Below are positions 1 through 10,500 of a stretch of 64,000 nt of DNA, one piece after another. Position 1 is the first letter of the stretch. Each line of letters begins with the position of its first letter. The notes beneath the pieces were generated by a model. That model saw only the letters and a list, made by a program, of their open reading frames with translations, was not told the DNA's origin and did not search any database. Both the position numbers and the translations under genes were made by a program. Source of the stretch: DUQW01 sp050953825 (lineage in GTDB: Bacteria; Bacillota_I; Bacilli_A; Acholeplasmatales; Acholeplasmataceae). The stretch lies in assembly GCA_050953825.1 (NCBI GenBank), contig JBMNNF010000004.1:36403-100402 (forward strand). The letters run 5' to 3'.

Positions 1-1
1 A

Positions 2-3000
2 AAGGGTTATGGTTCAAGAACTTATAATCATTTAAAGATTAGATTAGCCTCTCCAGATGAAATTAGAGCGTGGTCATATGGTGAAGTTCAAAACCACGAA
101 ACTATCAACTATCGTACTGCGAAACCAGAAGAAGACGGATTATTTTGTGAGAAAATTTTTGGACCAACTAAATCACACCAATGTCGTTGTGGTAAGAAAC
201 AAGTTTCTAATCACGGACAAATTTGTCCAAAATGTGGAGTTGAAATTACTGATTCTCTAGTCAGAAGAGAAAGAATGGGACATATCGAGTTAGAAGCTCC
301 AGTAGTTCATACTTGGTATTTAAAAAATTCACCATCACGTTTGGCCATCTTATTAGGAATTAAAGCGAAAGCTTTAGAAGAAGTAGTTTACTACTCTTCA
401 TATATCGTAATTGATCCAGGTTCAGTACCACAACTTAAGAAAAAAGATGTTTTAACTGAACAAGGATACTTTATGTTACTGGAACAATTTGGACGCCGTT
501 TTGAAGCTCAAACTGGTGCTGAAGCCGTAAAAACCTTATTGATGGAGTTAGATTTAGATAAAGAAGTTAAAATTTTAAGACAAAAATTTAAAACTTCAAC
601 TAAACAAAAACGTGAAAGAATTATTCGTCGCTTAGAAGTAGTTGAAGCGTTTAATAATTCTGATAATAAACCTGAATGGATGGTCATGGATGTTATTCCG
701 GTGATTCCACCTGACCTACGTCCAATGGTTCAATTAGACGGTGGTCGATTTGCGACAACCGACTTAAACGACTTATATCGCAGGATTATTAACCGTAACG
801 CTAGACTTAAAAAAGAAAAAGAAGAAAATGCACCTCGTTTAGTTATTAAAAACGAAATGAGAATGTTACAAGTAGCGGTTGATGCGCTATTTGATAACTC
901 TCGTGGTGGCCGTCGTGCCGCTATGGGAAGAGATCGTCCTTTAAAATCATTATCTGATTTATTAAGAGGTAAACAAGGTCGTTTCCGTCAAAACTTATTA
1001 GGAAAACGTGTTGACTATTCTGGTCGTTCCGTTATTATTGTGGGGCCAGACTTAAAAATGTATCAAGCTGGTATTCCTCGAGAAATGGCCATTATTTTGT
1101 TTAAGCCATTTGTCTTAAGAGAATTAATTAAAAACTATGGTATTAACCGTGGTGAAGCTAATAGAAAATATGAACGTCAAGACGATGATGTCTGGCAAAC
1201 ATTAGAAACTGTAGTTCAAGAACATCCAGTTTTGCTAAACCGTGCACCGACCCTTCACCGTTTAGGAATCCAAGCGTTTGAGCCTAAGTTAATTGATGGA
1301 AAAGCAATTCGTTTGCACCCACTTGTAACACCAGCGTTTAACGCTGACTTTGACGGAGATCAAATGGCAGTACACGTACCACTTTCTCCTGAAGCTCAAG
1401 CGGAAACGAGATTATTAATGTTGGCCTCAAATAACATCTTAGCTCCAAAAGATGGTAAACCAGTAGTAACCCCAGCTCAAGATATGGTTTTGGGTAACTA
1501 CTATTTAACAATGGAAGATATTTATGATCCAGAAGATGAGACAACATATATTAACCGTAATGAAGGTCGATTCTTCTCATCATTTGAAGAAGCGAATATT
1601 GCATTACATAATAAAGAGATTGGGCATCATACTAGAATTTTAATTAAACCAACAGCAATTAATAAAAACTTTACTGAAGAACAAAAAGAAAAGTACTTAG
1701 TAACCACAATTGGTAAAATGATTTTTAACCAAATTTTACCTGAAAGTTTCCCTTATTTAAACGAAGCAAGTGATGAAAACTTATTAGAAAAAACTCCTGA
1801 TAAATACTTTATTGATAAAGGAGTTAATCCGAAAGATCATTTCGCTCAATTAACTAAAAATGATGTACCACAACCATTTAAAAAAGGATTCTTATCAGCA
1901 ATTATTGGTCAAGTATTTAAGCGTTATGAAATTACTGAAACATCAAAAATGCTCGATGACTTAAAAGATTTAGGATTCAAATATTCAACCATTTCTGGAA
2001 TTACAGTATCAATTGCCGATATGAATGTTTATGGTGAAAAAGAAAGAATTTTAGAAAGATCTAATAACGAAGTTAATGAAATCTTCGAACAATATAACTT
2101 GGGTATGTTAACTGATAACGAACGCAAGAAACTAGTTATTTCAGTTTGGAAAACAGCACTAGAAGAAATTAAAGCCGGAGTTATTAGTTCATTAGACCAT
2201 AAGAACAACTTATTTATGATGAGTGATTCAAAAGCTAGAGGTAGCATTGATAACTTCGTTCAGTTAATCGGGATGAGAGGACTGATGAATAACCCGAAAG
2301 GTGAAACTATTGAAGTTCCAGTTCAAGCTTCCTTTAGAGAAGGATTAACAGTTTCCGAGTTCTTTATCTCAACTCACGGAGCGAGAAAAGGATCGACCGA
2401 CACCGCTCTTAAGACAGCTGAATCCGGTTATTTAACAAGAAGATTAGTTGACGTTTCTCAAGACGTTATTATTGTTGAAGAAGATTGTGGAACGGAAAAA
2501 GGAGTAGTTCAAGAGGAAATTATTGTTGAAGGCGACCAAAATATGAAGGTTGAACTTCAAACGAGAATTATTGGACGTTTCTTAGCTCGAGATGTAATTA
2601 ATCCAAAGACTAAAGAAGTTATGTTAAAAAGAAATGAATTAATTACTGAAGATATCGCTCATGAAATTATTAAAGCCGGAGTTACTAAAGTTGAAATTAG
2701 ATCAAACTTAACTTGTGATTCAGCTAATGGTGTTTGTGCGAAGTGTTATGGTTTAAACTTAGCCACCAACAAACCAGTGGAAGTTGGTGAAGCGGTAGGT
2801 GTTGTTGCTGCTCAATCAATTGGTGAACCTGGTACACAGTTAACAATGCGTACTTTCCATACTGGTGGAGTCGCCTCAAGTTCAGACATTACTGCCGGTC
2901 TTCCAAGAGTTCAAGAGTTATTTGAAGCGAGAAATCCAAAAGGACGTGCCGTCATTAGTGAGTACCGTGGAACAGTTAAATCAATTAATGTTAACTCCAA

Positions 3001-3679
3001 ATCAGGAATTCAAACGGTAACAATTAATGATTTTAGAGGGATTGATCATCAATATACAATTGATCCAAATGTCGAATTACTAGTGAAAGAAAAAGATCAA
3101 GTGATGCCAGGAACTAAATTAACTCACGGATCAATTAATCCAAAAGAATTAGTTAGAGTTGTTTCAGTTGAAGCCGCTCAAAAATATATTTTAGAAGAAG
3201 TTCAAAAGGTCTACCGTAAACAAGACGTTGGTATTAACGATAAACACATTGAAATTATTGTTAGACAAATGACTAGAAGAATTTTAGTAGTGACTGAAGG
3301 GGATACCGATTTATTACCAGGCTTAGAAGTTTCAATTCACGAGTTTAAAGCTCAAAACTTAAAAGCGATTAAAGAAGGAAAACGCCCTGCCGTAGGACGT
3401 CCAATCTTATTAGGTATTACCAGAGCTTCATTAAGAAGTGATTCATTCTTATCAGCAGCATCATTCCAAGAAACAACTCGTATTTTAGCTGATGCTGCAA
3501 TCAGAGGTAAAGTGGATGAACTTCATGGTCTAAAAGAAAACGTAATTATCGGTGGATTAATCCCTGCTGGTACTGGAATTTTAAATGAAAAATCATATCA
3601 TTATGAAAATGAACCAGAATCTCCAGAACAAGAATTTTTAGAAGAAAGTCTATCAAGACTTCAAAAGAAATGGCGATAA
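2..3679 (+). CDS. rpoC: DNA-directed RNA polymerase subunit beta' (5' end off window)
   Basis: Catalytic beta' subunit of RNA polymerase. The frame is open from base 2, and its first residues (about 12 before the conserved LKIRLASPDEIR block) show that the start codon lies only just upstream of the window; about 1,225 residues are visible, close to full length. The N-terminal zinc site CxC...CxxC is encoded at 182-190 and 224-235. The NADFDGD loop that holds the catalytic magnesium is at 1340-1360. A second cysteine cluster (CDSANGVCAKC) lies near 2715-2745. An ATG at 275 is internal, because conserved beta' sequence continues upstream of it. rpoB would be expected just upstream. No rpsL/rpsG follows, unlike in Bacillus; a terminator ends the transcript. 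Identification is certain. Confidence 0.98.
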   Translation, partial: KGYGSRTYNHLKIRLASPDEIRAWSYGEVQNHETINYRTAKPEEDGLFCEKIFGPTKSHQCRCGKKQVSNHGQICPKCGVEITDSLVRRERMGHIELEAPVVHTWYLKNSPSRLAILLGIKAKALEEVVYYSSYIVIDPGSVPQLKKKDVLTEQGYFMLLEQFGRRFEAQTGAEAVKTLLMELDLDKEVKILRQKFKTSTKQKRERIIRRLEVVEAFNNSDNKPEWMVMDVIPVIPPDLRPMVQLDGGRFATTDLNDLYRRIINRNARLKKEKEENAPRLVIKNEMRMLQVAVDALFDNSRGGRRAAMGRDRPLKSLSDLLRGKQGRFRQNLLGKRVDYSGRSVIIVGPDLKMYQAGIPREMAIILFKPFVLRELIKNYGINRGEANRKYERQDDDVWQTLETVVQEHPVLLNRAPTLHRLGIQAFEPKLIDGKAIRLHPLVTPAFNADFDGDQMAVHVPLSPEAQAETRLLMLASNNILAPKDGKPVVTPAQDMVLGNYYLTMEDIYDPEDETTYINRNEGRFFSSFEEANIALHNKEIGHHTRILIKPTAINKNFTEEQKEKYLVTTIGKMIFNQILPESFPYLNEASDENLLEKTPDKYFIDKGVNPKDHFAQLTKNDVPQPFKKGFLSAIIGQVFKRYEITETSKMLDDLKDLGFKYSTISGITVSIADMNVYGEKERILERSNNEVNEIFEQYNLGMLTDNERKKLVISVWKTALEEIKAGVISSLDHKNNLFMMSDSKARGSIDNFVQLIGMRGLMNNPKGETIEVPVQASFREGLTVSEFFISTHGARKGSTDTALKTAESGYLTRRLVDVSQDVIIVEEDCGTEKGVVQEEIIVEGDQNMKVELQTRIIGRFLARDVINPKTKEVMLKRNELITEDIAHEIIKAGVTKVEIRSNLTCDSANGVCAKCYGLNLATNKPVEVGEAVGVVAAQSIGEPGTQLTMRTFHTGGVASSSDITAGLPRVQELFEARNPKGRAVISEYRGTVKSINVNSKSGIQTVTINDFRGIDHQYTIDPNVELLVKEKDQVMPGTKLTHGSINPKELVRVVSVEAAQKYILEEVQKVYRKQDVGINDKHIEIIVRQMTRRILVVTEGDTDLLPGLEVSIHEFKAQNLKAIKEGKRPAVGRPILLGITRASLRSDSFLSAASFQETTRILADAAIRGKVDELHGLKENVIIGGLIPAGTGILNEKSYHYENEPESPEQEFLEESLSRLQKKWR

Positions 3680-3697
3680 TTAACTAACCAAAGAATG

Positions 3698-3724
3698 AAA
3701 GATGCGATTCGTCGCATCTTTTTG
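3698..3724 (+). terminator. Rho-independent terminator after rpoC
   Basis: A perfect 10-bp stem (AAAGATGCGA, loop TTCG, TCGCATCTTT) with a UUCG-type tetraloop is followed by a short T run. It begins 18 bases after the rpoC stop codon. Confidence 0.93.
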
Positions 3725-3776
3725 TCTAATAATGCTATTAAAAAATCAATTGTAATTACCTATATAAAAATATCTA

Positions 3777-3785
3777 TGATATAAT
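3777..3785 (+). promoter_or_regulatory. Extended -10 promoter for the DUF4349 lipoprotein
   Basis: TGATATAAT is a TGn-extended perfect -10 (hexamer at 3780-3785). No good -35 is visible at the right distance. The start codon at 3809 has the ribosome site AAAGGAGTG at 3793-3801, seven bases upstream. Confidence 0.7.
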
Positions 3786-3808
3786 TTCTATGAAAGGAGT
3801 GTCTTAAT

Positions 3809-4669
3809 ATGAAAAAGAAATTGGCACTTGTATTATTACTATTTTTAAGTCTTTTCGCTTTTGTTGGCTGTAGCTCAGATGTTCCTAACCGTGAGGATTT
3901 AGAAGGTAGTGGCAGTTCAGCCAGCGATAACAATTTGATTTTGGTTGATCCAACAAGAAAAGTTATTTATAGTGCAGAAATTAGTATTAAAACTGAAGAA
4001 CTATTAAAAACAACTAATGAAATTAAATCTAAATTGGTTGTTGGCGAAGATTGGATCGCTTCTGAAAATTTAACTGATGATACTAATGAAATAGTTTTCA
4101 GAGTAAAAGCTACCAGATTATCGGATTTTATTAATTTTTTACAGACAGACTATGAATACAGTCATTTTAAACTTGATTCAAAAGATGTATCACGAGATTA
4201 TGTTGATACTCAAGCTAAAAAAGAAGCTTTAGAAGCTTCAAGAGCGAGATTAGTCGCTTTAAAAGCTGGAGCTACAAACTATGAATTAATTGAATTGGAA
4301 AAAAGAATTGCTGAGATTGATTCAGAATTAAACAAATTAAATTCTACATTAATCACGTATGATGATTTAGTTGAATACAGTGTAGTTAAGGTATATCTTC
4401 ATAAGAAGCATGTCAGTCCAAAACCACCATCATATGGAACTACATTAAGTAATAGTTTCAGTAATGGTTGGAATGCAGCTTTAGCGGTATTAAAATTTGG
4501 TGGACAAGTCATTGCGACACTTATTCCATTTATGATAATTATTGTACCAATAGCTGGAATTGTCTTGTTGATTGTTTATCGCAAGAAAATTAAAGCATGT
4601 TGGGATAAGAAAAAAGCAACCAAAAATAAATCAACTGAAGAACCAGTAGAAGAAGAAAAAGAAGAATAA
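3809..4669 (+). CDS. DUF4349 domain lipoprotein
   Basis: Predicted lipoprotein of 286 residues. It has a short signal peptide with lipobox FVGC, the lipid-bearing cysteine being Cys21. The middle part (about residues 50-200) matches the DUF4349 pattern: an RKVIYSAEISIKT start, a region on stepwise distances and a helical arm rich in Lys and Glu. One transmembrane helix lies near residues 232-256, followed by a basic then acidic cytoplasmic tail. It would therefore be lipid-anchored outside and cross the membrane once. The gene is monocistronic, with its own promoter and a terminator on each side. The family's function is not established; it is common in Firmicutes and related groups. Confidence 0.85.
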   Translation: MKKKLALVLLLFLSLFAFVGCSSDVPNREDLEGSGSSASDNNLILVDPTRKVIYSAEISIKTEELLKTTNEIKSKLVVGEDWIASENLTDDTNEIVFRVKATRLSDFINFLQTDYEYSHFKLDSKDVSRDYVDTQAKKEALEASRARLVALKAGATNYELIELEKRIAEIDSELNKLNSTLITYDDLVEYSVVKVYLHKKHVSPKPPSYGTTLSNSFSNGWNAALAVLKFGGQVIATLIPFMIIIVPIAGIVLLIVYRKKIKACWDKKKATKNKSTEEPVEEEKEE

Positions 4670-4679
4670 ATAAGATAAG

Positions 4680-4708
4680 GGGATTGTATAATGCAATCCC
4701 TTTATTTA
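4680..4708 (+). terminator. Terminator after the DUF4349 gene
   Basis: GGGATTG (4680-4686) pairs with CAATCCC (4694-4700) and is followed by a T-rich tail. Its presence argues that the next gene starts at 4727, after the hairpin, and not at the ATG at 4691 inside the loop. Confidence 0.75.
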
Positions 4709-4726
4709 TATAAAAGGAGGGAAAAA

Positions 4727-5053
4727 ATGTTTACTTATGAAAGGAGATATGATTTTTACTTAATGGGAGGAACCACATTATTTTTTGCAGATCATGAGGA
4801 TAGAATAGCTTATGTTTATAAAGATAAGAAATGGCAAGAAGTCAATTATGTCTTTTTCATTATGGATACGATCATGGGCTATGATCCATATGCACCTGAT
4901 GGATTCAAACTATATAATAGTGACATTATGGAATTAATAGAGAAAATTTTACTGCCTGATGCCATTAAAATGTTTGGAGAAAAACCAATTAACAAAATAA
5001 AAAAGATTTGCCCAGAGAAAATTAAAGAACTAGAATCTTATACTGATTCTTAA
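4727..5053 (+). CDS. Small hypothetical protein
   Basis: A 108-residue protein that I do not recognise. The start at 4727 is chosen because AAAGGAGGG (4713-4721) sits six bases upstream; the in-frame ATG at 4691 lies inside the terminator hairpin of the preceding gene. The sequence is soluble-looking, rich in aromatic residues and acidic, starting MFTYERRYDFYLMGG, with a Lys-rich C-terminal helix. There is no signal peptide, membrane helix or cysteine motif. No separate promoter was identified, so it may be transcribed by read-through from the lipoprotein gene. It ends at a strong terminator before the metal ATPase. Confidence 0.6.
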   Translation: MFTYERRYDFYLMGGTTLFFADHEDRIAYVYKDKKWQEVNYVFFIMDTIMGYDPYAPDGFKLYNSDIMELIEKILLPDAIKMFGEKPINKIKKICPEKIKELESYTDS

Positions 5054-5065
5054 GATGAAAATCGT

Positions 5066-5095
5066 AAGCTTGAATCGAAAGGTTCAAGCTTTTTA
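5066..5095 (+). terminator. Terminator after the small hypothetical gene
   Basis: AAGCTTGAA (5066-5074) pairs perfectly with TTCAAGCTT (5083-5091), loop TCGAAAGG, followed by T residues. Confidence 0.88.
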
Positions 5096-5113
5096 TAACA
5101 GTAATTATAATAT

Positions 5114-5142
5114 TTGGAAATTTTATAATCAATTGGTATAAT
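5114..5142 (+). promoter_or_regulatory. Strong promoter placed directly on the metal-ATPase start codon
   Basis: TTGGAA (5114-5119), a 17-bp spacer, then TGG-extended TATAAT (5137-5142). The expected transcription start is about 5149-5150, which is the ATG itself (5150). No Shine-Dalgarno sequence fits between, so the mRNA is probably leaderless. Confidence 0.75.
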
Positions 5143-5149
5143 TGGAAAT

Positions 5150-7279
5150 ATGAAAACAACGCTTAAGATTCCAAACTTGGACTGTCCAACATGTGCTAAT
5201 GCCATCGTTGAACACTTTAAAACATTAGACATTGAAGCTAAAGTTGTAATCAATCAAAAGAAGGTTATCTTTAATCATGAGAAAGAAGAACAATATCATT
5301 TAATAGTTAAAGAATTAAAAGGAATTGGATTTCCCCCAGTAACAGTTGATCACGATGAAGCTAAATATCGAAAACGCGAAAAAATTAGATTGATTATCGC
5401 AACTATTTTAGTTTTACCATTGGCTTATACAATGTTTCATCATTTTGGATTAAATATCGCTCCCGATATTATGTTAAATGGCTATTTTCAAATGGGGTTT
5501 GCTGCGATTATTCAATTTATCATTGGCTTTAGATTTTATAAAAATAGTTTTTATCAAATTAAAAATAGAAATTTAGGAATGGATGTATTAATTGTTTTAG
5601 GGACATCAGTTGCCTTCTTTTATAGTGTTTATTTAACGATATTTACTAATAAAACCGACTTGTTTTTTGAAACAAGTGGCATGCTAATTTGGATGGTAAC
5701 TATTGGCGAATATTTAGAGCATTTATCAAAAGCTAGAACTACAGATACTTTAAGAGCTTTAATGGAATTATCCGTTGATGAAGTTAGATTAGTAAATAAT
5801 GATGTTGAAAAAATCGTGTCATTAGATGAAGTTCATGTGGGTGATTATATTAAAGTGCTTGCTGGCGAGAGAATCGCTTTAGATGGCGAAATTATTCAAG
5901 GAGCAAGTTATATTGATGATTCAGTAATTACTGGAGAATCGGTACCGAAACATTTACAAGTTGGTAGTAAAGTAATCGGTTCAACAACTAACTTATCCAA
6001 TACGATTATTGTTAAAGTTGAAGCGGTTGGTAGTGATACAGTATTAGCTAAAATTATTGAAACTGTTGAAGAAACAACTTTAATTAAACCTAAATTTCAC
6101 AGAACCGTCGATGTAATTGCTAAATACTTTGTATTGGCAATCTTAGTAATTTCACTAATAACATTTTTTGTCTATAAATTCGCTTTATCTAAAGAATTAG
6201 GAACATCACTTCAAGTTATGATTGCCATATTAGTTGTTTCATGTCCATGTGCACTAGGACTGGCTACACCAACTTCAATTGCTGTGGCTAGTGGCTTAGC
6301 TTTTAAACATAAGATATTATATAAAGGTGGCGAATTTTTTGAATTAGCCAATAAAATAGAGGCGATTGCATTTGATAAAACAGGAACTCTTACTAAAGGT
6401 GAATTAATAGTGACCGATTATCTTGGTGATTTAAATTATTTAACTTATACCAAATCTCTTGAATCACATTCTAATCATCCAATTGCCGTAGCTATTAACA
6501 ATTATAAAGACGACATTGTGCCTTTTGAAATTGATGATTATGACATTATTGATGGAAAAGGAATCGTTGCCAAATATTCAAATGAAAATATATTGGTAGG
6601 ATCATATAATTTTCTTGAAGAAAATAAAATTAAAAATCCGTATGAACATGAATATTTAATATATACAAAACAAGGAAAAGTTGTCATCTTTACAGCAATT
6701 AATAACGAAGTTGTTAATATGATGGTATTGGAAGATGAATTAAAAGAAGAAAGTATCGAATTGATTAAAGAAATTAAAAAATTAGGGATAACGCCTTATC
6801 TAATCACTGGTGATAATGAAAATACTGCTAAGTATTTAGCTGATAAAGTAGGAATTTCTAAATATTATAGTGAAGTTTTACCTAACGAAAAAGCTCTAAT
6901 AGTAAAAGAGTTACAAGAAAATCATGAAATTGTTGCTTTTGTTGGTGATGGGATTAATGATGCTCCAGCCTTGAAACAAGCTGATGTCAGTTTTTCGGTA
7001 AGTAACGCTTCAGATATTGCAAATGATACCGCTGATGTTGTTATGTTAGATAACGATTTAAGTTTAGTTTTAATGGCAATTGATTTATCGAAAAAGACAA
7101 CAATTAATATTAAACAAAATTTAATTTGGGCATCGTTATATAACCTAGTAATGATCCCACTAGCAGCACTAAATATTGCTAGCCCATTAGTAGCGGGTTC
7201 ATTACATGTTGTTTCTAGTCTGTTGGTTGTCTTTAATGCCTTAAGGTTAAATTTATATAAGTATAAAAAGAAAAAATAA
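5150..7279 (+). CDS. copA: Copper-type P1B ATPase with N-terminal metal-binding domain
   Basis: Heavy-metal-exporting P-type ATPase, 709 residues. An HMA metal-binding domain opens the protein, with a CPTC site (Cys12, Cys15), so the start codon at 5150 is needed. The membrane metal site is CPC (Cys365, Cys367), the phosphorylation motif DKTGTLTKG starts at Asp409, a SHSNHPIA motif stands for the nucleotide-binding SEHP element, and the hinge GDGINDAP is near residue 602. In the last helices YN and a VSS/NALRL segment resemble copper ATPases more than zinc ones, although the usual Met of the MSS motif is Val. The gene is alone between two terminators. The promoter position implies leaderless translation. 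The metal is inferred as Cu(I) from the motifs; silver is equally possible. Confidence 0.88.
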   Translation: MKTTLKIPNLDCPTCANAIVEHFKTLDIEAKVVINQKKVIFNHEKEEQYHLIVKELKGIGFPPVTVDHDEAKYRKREKIRLIIATILVLPLAYTMFHHFGLNIAPDIMLNGYFQMGFAAIIQFIIGFRFYKNSFYQIKNRNLGMDVLIVLGTSVAFFYSVYLTIFTNKTDLFFETSGMLIWMVTIGEYLEHLSKARTTDTLRALMELSVDEVRLVNNDVEKIVSLDEVHVGDYIKVLAGERIALDGEIIQGASYIDDSVITGESVPKHLQVGSKVIGSTTNLSNTIIVKVEAVGSDTVLAKIIETVEETTLIKPKFHRTVDVIAKYFVLAILVISLITFFVYKFALSKELGTSLQVMIAILVVSCPCALGLATPTSIAVASGLAFKHKILYKGGEFFELANKIEAIAFDKTGTLTKGELIVTDYLGDLNYLTYTKSLESHSNHPIAVAINNYKDDIVPFEIDDYDIIDGKGIVAKYSNENILVGSYNFLEENKIKNPYEHEYLIYTKQGKVVIFTAINNEVVNMMVLEDELKEESIELIKEIKKLGITPYLITGDNENTAKYLADKVGISKYYSEVLPNEKALIVKELQENHEIVAFVGDGINDAPALKQADVSFSVSNASDIANDTADVVMLDNDLSLVLMAIDLSKKTTINIKQNLIWASLYNLVMIPLAALNIASPLVAGSLHVVSSLLVVFNALRLNLYKYKKKK

Positions 7280-7295
7280 CATAATTTTTATAAAT

Positions 7296-7337
7296 AAAGA
7301 AATAGCATATCTTGTTAATAAGAATGCTATTTCTTTT
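7296..7337 (+). terminator. Terminator after the metal ATPase
   Basis: A 13-bp perfect stem: AAAGAAATAGCAT (7296-7308) pairs with ATGCTATTTCTTT (7324-7336), and the T run continues beyond. The sequence is nearly symmetric, but no gene reads in from the other side. Confidence 0.9.
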
Positions 7338-7439
7338 GTATTCCTTTGTAATGAGATTAAAAATCGAAATGATTTAAAATATTTAAGCTTATTTAGAAAA
7401 TTTATATTGATAATATTATTTTATAATATTAAAATAAAA

Positions 7440-7448
7440 TGGTATAAT
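7440..7448 (+). promoter_or_regulatory. Extended -10 promoter for nifJ
   Basis: TGGTATAAT gives a perfect -10 (7443-7448) with a TGn extension. There is no convincing -35. The leader is about 60 bases, with ribosome site GGGAGG at 7503-7508. Confidence 0.68.
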
Positions 7449-7516
7449 AAAAAATGGATGTGTTAAACATTTTATATTCAATTAAATGAGAATAAAACCT
7501 TAAGGGAGGAAAAAAG

Positions 7517-10500
7517 ATGACAAACAAAAAAGTTATTAAATCAATGAATGGTAACGAAGCGGCTGCCTATTGTGCATATGCCTTTAGTGAAGTTGCAGCG
7601 ATTTATCCAATTACACCATCATCACCGATGGCTGAGTACATTGAAATGTGGGCGGCAAGAGGCGACAAAAACTTATTTGGTGTTCCAGTAAAAGTTGTTG
7701 AAATGCAAAGTGAAGCAGGAGCTGCAGGTACAGTTCATGGGTCGCTTCAAATGGGGGTATTAACTACTACATTTACGGCATCTCAGGGATTACTATTGAA
7801 AATACCAAATATGTATAAAATTGCCGGGCAAGGTTTACCAGGCGTAATCCACGTTGCTGCCAGAAGTCTAGCTGCACAAGCATTATCAATCTTTGGTGAT
7901 CACCAAGATGTAATGGCGGCAAGACAAACAGGTTTTGCGATGATTGCATCTAACTCGGTCCAAGAAGTAATGGATTTAGGAGGAGTTGCACACTTATCAG
8001 CAATTAAAGCTGGTGTTCCATTTTTACATTTCTTTGATGGATTTAGAACTTCACATGAGGTAAATACGATTGAAGTAGTAGATTACAGTGTGTTTGATAA
8101 GTTATTAGATCGAGAAGCGGTTGCAAAATTTAGAAAAATGGGTTTATCACCTAATCGTCCTGTTACTAGAGGAAGTGCTCAATCAGATGATGTTTATTTC
8201 CAATCTAAAATTGCTACAGTTCAAAGATATAAAGGTGTAGAAGATGTTGTAGCTGATTACATGAAAGATATTTCTAAAGCAACTGGACGCGAATACGCTC
8301 CATTTGTATACTACGGTCACCCTGAAGCGACTGATGTTATTATTGCAATGGGATCGGTTGTTGATACTAGCAAGGAATTAATCAAAACTTTAGTTGATAA
8401 GGGAGAAAAAGTAGGTATTTTATCAGTTCATCTTTATCGTCCATTTAGTAAAAAATATTTCATGAAGGCTATGCCTAAAACTGTAAAAAGAATTGCAGTT
8501 TTAGATCGTACTATTGAAGCTGGTTCAGTTGGAGAACCATTATATTTAGATGTCAAATCTATTTATTATGAAGAAGAAAAACAACCATTAATTTTAGGTG
8601 GTGTTTATGGTTTATCTTCAAAAGATACAACTCCAGCATTAATTGCCGCGGTGTTTAAAAACTTACGTGGTGAACAAAAGAATCAATTTACGATTGGTAT
8701 TACTGATGATGTTGGTCATTCATCACTGGCACCAGTTCATGAAGTCGAAGTTACTCATCCATCAACAAGTGAATTATTATTCTTTGGATTAGGTTCTGAT
8801 GGTACTGTTGGTGCAACAACAAATATCGTTAAGATTGTTGGTGATAACACGCCACTATACTCACAAGCATATGCCTCATATGATTCTAAAAAAGCTGGTG
8901 GGGTTACTAGAATGCACGTTAGATTTAGTCCTGAACCAATTAAATCAACATACTTAGTTAACGAACCACATTTCATTTCTTGTTCAACTGATACATATTT
9001 ATTCAAATATGATATGTTAAAAGGATTAAGAAAAGGAGGAACTTTCTTACTTAATACAGCACATACTGGTGCTGAATTAGAAGCCTTTTTACCTAATAAA
9101 GTTAAACGCCAATTAGCTGAAAAAGAAGCTAAGATGTTCGTTGTTGACGCTAATAAAGTGGCATTAGAAATTGGATTAGGAAGAAGAACTAATACGATTA
9201 TGCAATCAGCTTTCTTTAAATTAAATGAGCAATTAATGCCATTTGATAAAGCTAATAAATTAATGAAAGAAGCGGCAAAAGATACTTATGGACGTCGTGG
9301 TGAAGCGATTGTTAATATGAATTACGAAGCCATTGATGCTGGTGGTAATTTACTTCATAAAGTTGAAGTAAAACCTGAATGGAAAGCATTAAAAGATGAT
9401 GCTCATCAAAAAGATGATAACCGTCCTGCATTTGTTAAGAATTTGGCTGATATCGTTAATGCGATTGAGGGAGATTCGCTTCCAGTATCAGCATTTATGG
9501 ATTATCAAGATGGTCATATGACTGCTGGTTCGACTCAATATGAAAAACGTGGTGTTGCTAACTTTGTTCCTGAGTGGAATCCAGAAAAATGTATTCAATG
9601 TAACGCATGCGTCTTCGCATGTCCTCATGCAGTTATTAGATCATTTATTGTTGATGAAGAAGAACAAAAAGATCTTCCTGAAGGTGCGTTAGTTAAACCA
9701 GCTCAAGGAAGAGATATGCAAGGAAAATTATTCTCAATTCAAGTCTCGCCACTTGATTGTACTGGTTGTGGTGTGTGCGTTGAAGTATGTCCAACTAAAC
9801 CTAATAAATCATTAGAAATGAAACCAATTGGCGAAGAATTAGCTGCTGGTAAACAACAACAAGCAGATCATTTCTTCAACAATGTTACTTATAAAGATTT
9901 AGGAACAGACAATATGAAAAACGCAATGTTCCGCAAACCTTTATTTGAGTACAGCGGTGCGTGTGCTGGATGTGGTGAAACTCCATACATTAAGGCAGTA
10001 ACTCAACTATTTGGCGATCGAATGATAATCGCTAACGCAACGGGTTGTACATCAATTTATGGCGGCTCATTCCCATCAACACCATATACAACAAATAATG
10101 ATGGTCACGGACCAGCATGGGCCAATTCTTTATTCGAAGATAATGCAGAATTTGGATATGGCATGAAGGTAGCTTATGATACAATGCGTGCTCGTTTAGA
10201 AAAACTTGTAGTTGAAAATTTAGCAAGTACACCAACTTCATTAAAAGAATTATTATCTGACTGGTTAGAAAACAAAAACAATGGCGATCACACTAGAGAA
10301 CTAGCGCCTCAAATTGTTTGTGAACTTAAGAAAATTGATAAACCATACGCTAAAGAATTGTTAGAACTCAAAGATTATTTTGTTAAAGTATCTCAATGGA
10401 TCTTTGGTGGAGACGGATGGGCATATGACATTGGTTACGGTGGAATTGATCACGTCATCGCTAACTATGAAGATGTAAACATTTTAGTGTTAGACACTGA

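Noticed and set aside
57..260. Short + strand frame at the left edge in a different phase from rpoC
   Set aside because: The rpoC frame is open here and encodes the conserved beta' N-terminus with its zinc site; this frame is a shadow.
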